DNA from: Clostridiales bacterium
Lineage (GTDB): Bacteria > Bacillota > Clostridia > Oscillospirales > Oscillospiraceae
Assembly (NCBI GenBank): GCA_021205205.1
Contig: JAJPXY010000027.1
Coordinates: forward strand, 7,568-49,964
Reading direction: 5' to 3'
Length of the DNA: 42,397 nt
The notes under the pieces are model-generated. The model did no database searches, had not been told where the DNA came from, and saw only the letters and a program-made list of their open reading frames with translations. A program made the position numbers and the translations under genes. Below, piece after piece: positions 34,997-42,397 of this stretch. Numbering within the stretch: the stretch's first letter is position 1; every line of letters begins with the position of its first letter.

Positions 34997-35146
34997 GGAA
35001 TCTCTATCCAATTCTATGGAACAGGAGATTCCGGATGGGGACGCCGCCGCACGGTCTGCGCGCGGCGTTTCCCCTGGGAAACGCGGTTCGTCCGCCGGGC
35101 AGACCGCCCGGCAGAGACTATTATATCCCGTCAGCGGGAAATTATA
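34997..35146 (-). promoter_or_regulatory. Highly structured clpP 5' leader with multiple hairpins and twin TATAAT boxes
   Basis: Hairpins GGAATCTC...GAGATTCC (34997-35033), ACGCCGC...GCGGCGT (35041-35068), GCGTTTCCC-GGGAAACGC (35065-35084), GCCGGGC...GCCCGGC (35094-35112); TATAAT on minus at 35120-35125 and 35141-35146. Confidence 0.5.
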
Positions 35147-35150
35147 CCGT

Positions 35151-36518
35151 TTATTCGCCCTCCGCAGGCGCCTCGGCGCTCTGCTCCGCCTCAGCGGCAG
35201 GGGCGGACTCCTCGGCGGGCTGCTCGGTCACTTCGTCGGTCAGCTCGGTCACCACGGCGGAGTCGTAAATCAGCTTGGTGGCCTTGTCCATCTTGACGCT
35301 GTAGGCCAGCTGGTCATCGGAGATGGCAGCGCGGATCTTGTCCTCCTCCATCTCGTACTCCTTGGCCAGCTTCTCGACCTCGGCCTGGACCTCGTCCTCG
35401 CTGGCCTCGAGGCCCTCGGCGGCGATAACGGCCTCCAGCACCAGGTCCTGCTGAATACTGCGCAGGGCGGAGGGGCGCATATTCTCCCGGAACTCGGTCA
35501 TGTTGCTGCCCATCATGCTCAGGTACTGCTCCAGGGTCACGCCCATGCCGGAGACGCGGCTCTCCATGTTCTGCATCTGCTTGTCCAGCTCGTACTCCAC
35601 CATGGTGTCGGGGATTTCCATCTCGGCGGCCTCGATGACATGGTTCATCACGGCGGCCTCAAATGCCTGCTGGGCGTTGTCGGCCTTGCGCTTTTCCACC
35701 TTGGTGCGCAGGTCGGCTTTCAGCTCGTCCAGGGTCTCGAACTCGGAGACGTCCTTGGCGAACTCGTCGTCGATCTCGGGCACGTCGTCGGCCTTGACCT
35801 CGTGCAGCTTGACCTTGAACACGGCAGCCTTACCGGCCAGCTCCTCCGCGCCGTACTCGGCAGGGAAGGTGACATTGATGTCCTTCTCCTCCCCGGCGGA
35901 CATGCCGACGATCTGCTCCTCGAAGCCGGGGATAAAGGAGCCGGAGCCAATCTTCAGGCTGTACTGCTCGGCCTTGCCGCCGTCGAAGGCCACGCCGTCC
36001 ACAAAGCCCTCGAAGTCGATGACGGTGGTGTCGCCGTTCTCCACGGGGCGGTCAACGGTCTCCTGGGTGGTGGCACGGGAAATCAGGGGCTGCATCTCGT
36101 CCTCCACGTCCTGGTCGGTGACCACGACGGTGTCCTTGGCGGAGGCCACGCCCTTGTACTGGCCCAGCTTGACCTCGGGCTTGACGCCCAGGGTGGCGGT
36201 GAACTGGAAGCCGTCCTCGCCCACGTGGTCGATGTTCAGCTGGGGATAGCCCACCACGTCCAGGCCGGCCTCCTTGATGGCGTCCTCCAGGGCCTGGGGG
36301 TACAGGTCGTTGATGGCGTCCTCATAGAAAATGGTGGCGCCGTACATCTTCTCGATGAGCTTGCGGGGGGCCTTGCCCTTGCGGAAGCCGGGGACGGACA
36401 TACTGCCCTTGGCCTTGCGGTAGACCTTGTCCACCGCGGCGTTAAATTCCTCCGCACCCACCTCGATGGTCAGGGCGACAGTGCTTTTCTCTTTCTTTTC
36501 CACGTTTTTCAGGTTCAT
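35151..36518 (-). CDS. tig: Trigger factor
   Basis: VALTIEVGAEEFNAAVDKVYRKAKGSMSVPGFRKGKAPRKLIEKMYG...; start trimmed to ATG at 36518. Confidence 0.96.
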   Translation of the reverse strand: MNLKNVEKKEKSTVALTIEVGAEEFNAAVDKVYRKAKGSMSVPGFRKGKAPRKLIEKMYGATIFYEDAINDLYPQALEDAIKEAGLDVVGYPQLNIDHVGEDGFQFTATLGVKPEVKLGQYKGVASAKDTVVVTDQDVEDEMQPLISRATTQETVDRPVENGDTTVIDFEGFVDGVAFDGGKAEQYSLKIGSGSFIPGFEEQIVGMSAGEEKDINVTFPAEYGAEELAGKAAVFKVKLHEVKADDVPEIDDEFAKDVSEFETLDELKADLRTKVEKRKADNAQQAFEAAVMNHVIEAAEMEIPDTMVEYELDKQMQNMESRVSGMGVTLEQYLSMMGSNMTEFRENMRPSALRSIQQDLVLEAVIAAEGLEASEDEVQAEVEKLAKEYEMEEDKIRAAISDDQLAYSVKMDKATKLIYDSAVVTELTDEVTEQPAEESAPAAEAEQSAEAPAEGE

Positions 36519-36679
36519 GGGCCGTTTCCTCCTAGATGGCCCCGGGTGGGGCGCATGATTCATCGCGTCCGCCGGATCCTTACCGGTACCGGTGCTGACA
36601 CGAATTTGATACAAAATCCTACAAGCGATAATTTTAACAGATATGCACGGAGATTTCCACCGTTATTTTGCATATTTTT

Positions 36680-37369
36680 TTAAAAATCTAAAATTCTTTT
36701 GGGCACGAAGTTCAGGCGGTCGGCGGAAATCAGGGAAAACCGCGTCCCGTTCCGCTCCCCCTCCACCGCAAGGCGGATGCTGGGGCCGTGGAGATGGGCG
36801 AAATAGCACTGCCGCACCTGGTACCGCTCCAGCAGCTCCAAGATCTCCGAGCAGCGGTAGCCCTGGTAGATGGGAGGATAGTGGAGAAAGACGATTTTCT
36901 CCCGGTCCCCCGCCGCCTGGAGGGAGGTCTCCAGCCGGATGACCTCCCGGCGGAGCATTTTCTCGTTGTGGCCGCCCTTTTCCTCGTCCAGGAACCAGCC
37001 GCGGGTGCCGCACAGAGCCACGTCTCCGTAGAGCAGGCAGTTGTTGTGGAGCAGCTCGAAGCGGAAGCCGTGCTCCTGAAAGAAGCGGTTCATCTTGCTG
37101 GCGGTGGTCCACCAGTAGTCGTGGTTGCCCTTGAGGAGGATTTTCCGCCCGCCGGGCAGCGCGTCCAAAAAGGCGAAGTCCCGCAGGCTCTCCTCCAGGG
37201 ACATCCCCCAGGACAGGTCTCCGCAGAGTACCACGGTGTCCTCCGGCGCTACGCACTGGAACCCGGCCAGCAGCTTGTCCACATAGCCCACCCAGCTGCC
37301 GCCGAACACTTCCATCGACTTGGGGCTGCTCAGGGACAGGTGGGGGTCGCCGATCGCGTAAAGCGCCAT
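36680..37369 (-). CDS. Metallophosphoesterase (calcineurin-like)
   Basis: MALYAIGDPHLSL...TVVLCGDLSWGM...ILLKGNHDYWW...FAHLHG. Confidence 0.93.
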   Translation of the reverse strand: MALYAIGDPHLSLSSPKSMEVFGGSWVGYVDKLLAGFQCVAPEDTVVLCGDLSWGMSLEESLRDFAFLDALPGGRKILLKGNHDYWWTTASKMNRFFQEHGFRFELLHNNCLLYGDVALCGTRGWFLDEEKGGHNEKMLRREVIRLETSLQAAGDREKIVFLHYPPIYQGYRCSEILELLERYQVRQCYFAHLHGPSIRLAVEGERNGTRFSLISADRLNFVPKRILDF

Positions 37370-37380
37370 ACCGTCCTCCT

Positions 37381-38868
37381 TTACCGCAGGAACTCGTTGA
37401 CCACCGTCTTCATCTCGCTCTTGTCGGTGTACGAGGTGAAGCGGACCTTTTTCTCCTTCAAGGTCGCCAGGGGCGCGGGGGCCGGTTCGCCGGTCTCCTC
37501 CGCCAGCTGGTCCAGCAGGGCGGTACCTGTCCGCAGATCATGGACGCCCAGAGAGTCCAGCACCGCGTCCCCGAACTTGAAGGGGCTGGCGGTGGAGGCC
37601 ACCACGGTGACGGTCTCGTCCTCCGTCTCCTTCCGGTAGTCGGAGAGGACCTTGAAGGCCACGGCGGTGTGGGTGTCGATGAGGTAATCCTCCCCCCGCT
37701 TCATGGCGGCGATGGCGGCCTTGGTGGCGGTCTCGTCGGCGTACCCGGCGGCGAACTCCCGCTGGAGCTTTTGGAGAATGCTGTCGCTGACCTGATACCG
37801 GCCCTCCCGGTTCAGTTCCTCCATATAGGAGGCCACCAACTGGTCGTCCTCCTCCGAGAGCAGGTAGAGCAGCCGCTCCAGGTTGCTGGAGATGAGTATG
37901 TCCATGGAGGGAGAGACGGTGTTGTAGAACTGCCGGTTGCGGTCATAGACGCCGGTCTGGATGAAGTCAGTGAGGACGTTATTGCTGTTGGAGGCGCAAA
38001 TCAGCTTGTTCACAGGCAGGCCCATCTGCTTGGCGTAAAACGCCGCCAGAATGTTGCCGAAGTTGCCGGTGGGGACGCAGATGTTGATGGCCTCGCCGGG
38101 CTGGATGGCCTCCTCCCGCAGCAGGTCGCAGTAGGCGGAGATATAGTAGACGATCTGTGGCAGCACCCGGCCCCAGTTGATGGAGTTGGCGGAGGAGAGA
38201 AAGTAGCCCCGCTGGGCCAGCTCCTCCCGCAGTTCCTCGTCAGAGAACAGGGTCTTGACGCCGGTCTGTGCGTCGTCGAAGTTGCCGATGACGGCGCTGA
38301 CCCCCACGTTGTCCCCCTCCTGGGTGGCCATTTGCAGCTGCTGAATTTCGCTGACGCCATTCCTGGGGTAAAAGACCAGAATCCTGGTCTGGTCCACGTC
38401 CTTGAAGCCCTCCAGGGCCGCCTTACCGGTGTCGCCGGAGGTGGCCACCAGAATACAGACAGTCTTTTTCTCGTTGTTCTTTTTCAGCGAGAGGGAGAGC
38501 AGGTGGGGCAGCATTTGCAGCGCCATATCCTTGAAAGCGCAGGTGGGGCCGTGCCACAGCTCCAGACAATAGGTGTTGTCGTCCACCTTGCGCACCGGCG
38601 CCACCGCCTTGGTGTCGAACTTATCGGGACCATAGGCGGCCGACGCGGCGCGGCTCAGCTCAAAGGTGGTAAAATGGTCCAGGTACATCCCCATCACATA
38701 GACGGCCCGCTGCTGATAGCTCACGTCCTTCAGCATCGTCAGCGCGTTCTGGGGCAGGCGGGGGATCACCTGGGGGACGAACAGGCCGCCCTCCCGGGAC
38801 AGGCCCTGGGCGATGGCCTCCGCCGGGGTGTATTGCAGGGTTTTGTTACGGGTGCTCACATAGTACAT
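37381..38868 (-). CDS. thrC: Threonine synthase
   Basis: MYYVSTRNKTLQYTPAEAIAQGLSREGGLFVPQ...LELWHGPTCAFKDMALQMLPHLL...VATSGDTGKAALEGF; start trimmed to ATG at 38868. Confidence 0.96.
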   Translation of the reverse strand: MYYVSTRNKTLQYTPAEAIAQGLSREGGLFVPQVIPRLPQNALTMLKDVSYQQRAVYVMGMYLDHFTTFELSRAASAAYGPDKFDTKAVAPVRKVDDNTYCLELWHGPTCAFKDMALQMLPHLLSLSLKKNNEKKTVCILVATSGDTGKAALEGFKDVDQTRILVFYPRNGVSEIQQLQMATQEGDNVGVSAVIGNFDDAQTGVKTLFSDEELREELAQRGYFLSSANSINWGRVLPQIVYYISAYCDLLREEAIQPGEAINICVPTGNFGNILAAFYAKQMGLPVNKLICASNSNNVLTDFIQTGVYDRNRQFYNTVSPSMDILISSNLERLLYLLSEEDDQLVASYMEELNREGRYQVSDSILQKLQREFAAGYADETATKAAIAAMKRGEDYLIDTHTAVAFKVLSDYRKETEDETVTVVASTASPFKFGDAVLDSLGVHDLRTGTALLDQLAEETGEPAPAPLATLKEKKVRFTSYTDKSEMKTVVNEFLR

Positions 38869-39794
38869 ACTTGTCTCACCGTCCTCATCAGATTGTTGAA
38901 AAACAGGTCCTTGACCAGGGACTCCGGGTAGTTGTGCCGCAGCAGCGTCTCGTAAAACTCCGCCCAGCTCCACACGCCGGTATAGCCCTGGGGCAGCCGG
39001 TCACAGCCGTCCCAGTCGCCGCCCAGGGCCACGTTCTTCTCCCAGCCCAGGGAGAGGAAGTGTTCCAGATGGGCCAGCAGGGTGTCGCCGGTAACGGGGC
39101 CCTCGCCCAGGAAGGCGGCGTAGGCGTTCAGACCCGCTACGCCATGATTCTTCATTATGGCAGTAAATTGTTCGTCCGTCAAGTTCCTTGTATGAGAAAA
39201 GACGGCGCGGCTGTTGGAGTGGCTGGCGATGATGGGCTTGGTCGCCGCCTCCATCACGCCCCAGAACCCCGGGTCGGACAGATGGGACACGTCCACCAGC
39301 ATCCCCAGCTGCTGCATTTTCTGCACGTATTCCACGCCCAGCGGGGTCAGGCCCTGTTCAGGGTGGTCCATGTGGCTGCCGGAGAGGGCGTTGGCGTGGT
39401 TCCAGGTCAGGTTCACCGCCCGGACCCCCTCGTCATAAGCCTCTTGCAGCCCTTTTAGGGAGCAGCCGATCAGCTCCGCGCCCTCTACCGAGAGGAACGC
39501 CGCCACCTTGCCCTGCGCCATGGCGTCCTTGGCCTCTCGTGCGGTGCGGCAGTGCTGAATGCGGTCACGATACATTTTGCACTCCTTCCGGAACACCTTG
39601 AACTCCCGCTTGACCACGGATTTGGTCATCGGCAGGGCCGAATCCCAGAAGATGGCGAAAAACTGGGCCTGCTGGCCAAAGCAGTCCACCCGGTCCAGGT
39701 CCCACTTGCCGCTGTTTCCCGCCAGCCGCTCCATAGGCATCCGGGCCAGGCGGCTGATGGTGTCGCAGTGACCGTCAAAAACAGATGGTTTCAT
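38856..39794 (-). CDS. Membrane dipeptidase (peptidase M19)
   Basis: FDGHCDTISRLAR...AFLSVEGAELIG...VRAVNLTWNHANALSGS...GMLVDVSHLSDPGFW...IIASHSNSRAV; start trimmed to ATG at 39794; overlaps thrC start by 13 nt. Confidence 0.93.
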   Translation of the reverse strand: MKPSVFDGHCDTISRLARMPMERLAGNSGKWDLDRVDCFGQQAQFFAIFWDSALPMTKSVVKREFKVFRKECKMYRDRIQHCRTAREAKDAMAQGKVAAFLSVEGAELIGCSLKGLQEAYDEGVRAVNLTWNHANALSGSHMDHPEQGLTPLGVEYVQKMQQLGMLVDVSHLSDPGFWGVMEAATKPIIASHSNSRAVFSHTRNLTDEQFTAIMKNHGVAGLNAYAAFLGEGPVTGDTLLAHLEHFLSLGWEKNVALGGDWDGCDRLPQGYTGVWSWAEFYETLLRHNYPESLVKDLFFNNLMRTVRQVCTM

Positions 39795-39799
39795 TTGTG

Positions 39800-40186
39800 T
39801 CAACCTCCACTTCCGTCGAAGGCGTTGGGGTAATAGCAAATTTCCGGCTCAAGGGTATCCGTCCCCTGGGGCGCATAGACCTCCGCCACGTCGAACCGGG
39901 GCTGGCGGATCTCCTCCGGGTGCTCCTGTAAGTAGCTCTCCGCCGCCAGCAGCAGCTTTCGCTGCTTGGGCCTGTCCACCGCCTCCCGGATCTCCATATA
40001 GGTGCGGGAGCGGTGGGTCTTGACCTCCACGAAGTATAACTCCCTCTCCGTGGCGGCGATGATGTCGATTTCTCCGTAGGGGCAACGCCAGTTGGCCGCC
40101 AGGATGGTCACGCCCTGGCGCTCCAGCGCTCTGCGCACCTGCCGCTCTCCCCACTGGCCCAGCCGGGCCGATGCGCCGCCGGTCAC
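39800..40186 (-). CDS. UPF0102 / YraN family endonuclease-like protein
   Basis: LGQWGERQVRRALERQGVTILAANWRCPYGEIDIIAATERELYFVEVKTH. Confidence 0.92.
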   Translation of the reverse strand: MTGGASARLGQWGERQVRRALERQGVTILAANWRCPYGEIDIIAATERELYFVEVKTHRSRTYMEIREAVDRPKQRKLLLAAESYLQEHPEEIRQPRFDVAEVYAPQGTDTLEPEICYYPNAFDGSGG

Positions 40187-40800
40187 AGCCTTTTCAGGAA
40201 GGTCCTGCGATGGATGGGACAGGGGCCGTACTTCCGCAGCATCTCATAGTGGAGCTTAGTGGGATAGCCCTTGTGCTGCTGGAACTGATATTCGGGGTAC
40301 AGCTTCGCCATTTCCAGCATATAGTGGTCCCGGCTGACCTTCGCCAGGATGGACGCGGCGGCGATAGAAGCTGACAAGTTGTCTCCCTTTACAACCGTCC
40401 GGTTGGGGATTTGAATATTTCGGCTGCAATTCCCGTCGATGAGGGCGAAGTCCGCCGCCGGGTCCAGCTGCTGAATGGCCCGGTCCATGGCCAACATCCG
40501 GGCGTTGAGGATGTTGAGCTCGTCAATTTCCTGCTCGGTGGCCCAGGCCACCGCCCAGGCGATAGCCTGCTCCTTGATTTGCCCAAACAGCACCTCCCGG
40601 CGCTTTTCGGTCACTTTTTTGGAGTCATTCAGGTAAGGCAGGTCGTAATTCGGCGGCAGAATCACCGCCGCGCCGTAGACCGCCCCGGCCAGAGGACCGG
40701 CCCCGGCCTCGTCCGCGCCGCAGACGGATCTCCACCCGGCGGCGCAGCACTCCCGCTCGATGCTCCAGCGGTCGATCGGTTCCGTTTCCTGCTTTTTCAT
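40183..40800 (-). CDS. rnhB: Ribonuclease HII
   Basis: VCGADEAGAGPLAGAVYGAAVIL...LNDSKKVTEKRRE...VKGDNLSASIAAASILAKVSRDHYM. Confidence 0.96.
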   Translation of the reverse strand: MKKQETEPIDRWSIERECCAAGWRSVCGADEAGAGPLAGAVYGAAVILPPNYDLPYLNDSKKVTEKRREVLFGQIKEQAIAWAVAWATEQEIDELNILNARMLAMDRAIQQLDPAADFALIDGNCSRNIQIPNRTVVKGDNLSASIAAASILAKVSRDHYMLEMAKLYPEYQFQQHKGYPTKLHYEMLRKYGPCPIHRRTFLKRL

Positions 40801-41756
40801 CGGCTGTTCTCCCCCGCCGTGGGCGGCGTTTCAAGTGTAAAGCGTCCCAGCTTGCCAGAGCGATATTCCTCCAGCAGCACCCGGCTCATCCGCTCGGTGT
40901 CCACCTCGCCGCCGGAAATCAGGAACCCCCGGTTCCGCCCGGCCTGCTCCACCAGCGCCCAGCTGTCGAAGTCCGGCGGGATGTCCAGCCTGTAGCGGGC
41001 GGACACCGCCTCCGGGTAGCGGCCGGCCAGCAGCTTCATCAGGTGGTTTGCCAGGGTCTCTACATCTAATATGGTGTCCTTCACCGCGCCGGTAAAGGCC
41101 AGATACATCCCCACGGTGGGGTCCTCGAACTTGGGCCAGAGGATGCCCGGCGTGTCCAGCAAGTCCAAACCCTCGTCCACGTTCACCCACTGCTTGCCCC
41201 GGGTGACGCCGGGGCGGTTTTGGGCAATGGCGGACTTCCGGTTGGCAACCTTGTTGATGAAGGTGGACTTGCCCACATTGGGGACCCCCACCACCATCAC
41301 CCGCACGGGGCGGCCCAACAGGCCCTTCTCCCGCCAGCGTTCGATCTGGTCCTTTAAAATCGCCTTGACCACCGGGGAGAACTGCTTCACTCCCGCGCCG
41401 GTCTTGCAGTCCGTCTGGAGGACGGACATCCCCCGGCTGCGGAAGTACTCCGCCCAGCGCTGGTTCATGGCGGGGTCCGCCTGGTCGGCCCGGTTCAGCA
41501 AAATCAGCCTCGGCTTGCCCTCCACCAGCCCGTCCAGGTCGGGGTTGCGGCTGGCGAGAGGGATGCGGGCGTCGATGATTTCCACCACCAGGTCCACCAG
41601 CTTCAGGTTCTCCTGAATCAGGCGGCGGGTCTTGGCCATGTGGCCGGGGTACCACTGGATGGTCATAGCGTCCGATTTTTCCGGTGCGCTTTTTTTGGCG
41701 GGGCGGGCCTTGCGGGGGTTGTTGTTCGCCCCGCCCCGGTTCTTTTGCTTTTTCAT
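40797..41756 (-). CDS. rbgA: Ribosome biogenesis GTPase YlqF/RbgA
   Basis: IQWYPGHMAKTRRLIQENLKLVDLVVEIIDARIPLASRNP...VVGVPNVGKSTFINKVAN...GVTRGKQW (circularly permuted GTPase). Confidence 0.94.
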   Translation of the reverse strand: MKKQKNRGGANNNPRKARPAKKSAPEKSDAMTIQWYPGHMAKTRRLIQENLKLVDLVVEIIDARIPLASRNPDLDGLVEGKPRLILLNRADQADPAMNQRWAEYFRSRGMSVLQTDCKTGAGVKQFSPVVKAILKDQIERWREKGLLGRPVRVMVVGVPNVGKSTFINKVANRKSAIAQNRPGVTRGKQWVNVDEGLDLLDTPGILWPKFEDPTVGMYLAFTGAVKDTILDVETLANHLMKLLAGRYPEAVSARYRLDIPPDFDSWALVEQAGRNRGFLISGGEVDTERMSRVLLEEYRSGKLGRFTLETPPTAGENSR

Positions 41757-41775
41757 GTCGTTCCACTCATCGTCT

Positions 41776-41815
41776 GAGCAAAAAAGGAGCGGTTGCCCAC
41801 TCCTTTTTTCTGCTC
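41776..41815 (-). terminator. Intrinsic terminator downstream of rplS
   Basis: AAAAAAGGAG...CTCCTTTTTT nested in GAGCA...TGCTC. Confidence 0.85.
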
Positions 41816-41851
41816 CAGGAATTACGGCAACCCCGCGTATGCGGTCGTGCC

Positions 41852-42193
41852 TTACAGCTTCTCCTTGACCTTGGCGGCCTTGCCCACCCGGTCGCGCAGA
41901 TAGTACAGCTTGGCCCGGCGGACCTTGCCGCGGCGGACAGTCTCCACCTTGACGACGTTGGGGGAATGGACGGGGAAGACCTTCTCCACGCCCACGCCGT
42001 AGGAGATGCGGCGGACGGTAAAGGTCTCGGCCACGCCGCCGTGCTTCTTGGCGATGACGGTGCCCTCAAAGACCTGGATACGCTCTTTGGCGCCTTCCTT
42101 GATTTTGACATGGACGCGGACCGTGGAGCCGATCTCGATCTTCGGCACGTCGGTCTTCATGTTCTGCGCGTTCAGCGTTTCAACGAGATTCAT
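41852..42193 (-). CDS. rplS: 50S ribosomal protein L19
   Basis: [53 protein letters not shown]...; start trimmed to ATG at 42193. Confidence 0.97.
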   Translation of the reverse strand: MNLVETLNAQNMKTDVPKIEIGSTVRVHVKIKEGAKERIQVFEGTVIAKKHGGVAETFTVRRISYGVGVEKVFPVHSPNVVKVETVRRGKVRRAKLYYLRDRVGKAAKVKEKL

Positions 42194-42199
42194 GGTTTG

Positions 42200-42290
42200 T
42201 TTCCTCCTGTGATTATAGGTGTTCATGCCCGCTGGGAACCTTGTCCCGCTCCACTTGGGGCTGTGGCAGAGGACCACCCTTTGTTCAGAC
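42200..42290 (-). ncRNA. Candidate rplS (L19) leader RNA
   Basis: About 90-100-nt structured region between a TTGCAT-N17-TATAGT promoter (near 42296-42330 on the minus strand) and the L19 start; position matches known L19 leaders, sequence consensus not verified. Confidence 0.4.
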
Positions 42291-42397
42291 CGGTATACTA
42301 TATCACACCTGCGATGGAAATGCAAGAGATTTTCGCGGAAAAGCCAGGGCAACAGCATTTAAATTTAACCCAAAAGAATAGACAAAAACGCTTCAGG

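Noticed and set aside
34977-35150. CtsR or CIRCE operator upstream of clpP
   Set aside because: No GGTCAAA-type heptad repeats or TTAGCACTC-N9-GAGTGCTAA inverted repeat seen.
34992-36683. 563-aa plus-strand ORF
   Set aside because: Antisense shadow of trigger factor; low-complexity Leu/Gly/His composition.

Overview
GC-rich, chromosome-like window consistent by gene content and order with a gut Firmicute of the Oscillospirales type (inference from gene content only). From left to right: (1) the 3' part of an FtsX-type ABC permease with a long coiled-coil; (2) a convergent ribosomal/translation block rpmG-secE-nusG-rplK-rplA-rplJ-rplL with leader RNAs; (3) a LysR regulator and a five-gene minus-strand catabolic-looking operon: amidohydrolase, two cytoplasmic neutral-ceramidase-like proteins, a PTS permease with unusual A-B-C domain order, and a large lipoprotein; (4) ruvX, DUF1292, D-lyxose isomerase-like, PAP2 and glycosyltransferase genes; (5) a purine operon purE-purC-purF-purM-purN-(DUF1796)-purO-like-stand-alone AICAR transformylase, then an acetyltransferase, a dCMP deaminase and purD; (6) a minus-strand proteostasis block tig-clpP-clpX-lon-engB-peptidase S51; (7) a metallophosphoesterase, thrC, dipeptidase, yraN, rnhB, rbgA and rplS. 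No CRISPR array, tRNA, rRNA, transposase or phage gene was seen. The best leads are the PTS/ceramidase-like/amidohydrolase operon, the purE leader (promoter, SD-preceded 27-aa ORF and abutting terminator), a 275-bp MITE-like element with TA duplications, the PurO plus stand-alone AICARFT arrangement, and several structured leaders upstream of ribosomal and clp genes. All assignments are by eye from protein motifs and nucleotide patterns; no database search was run.
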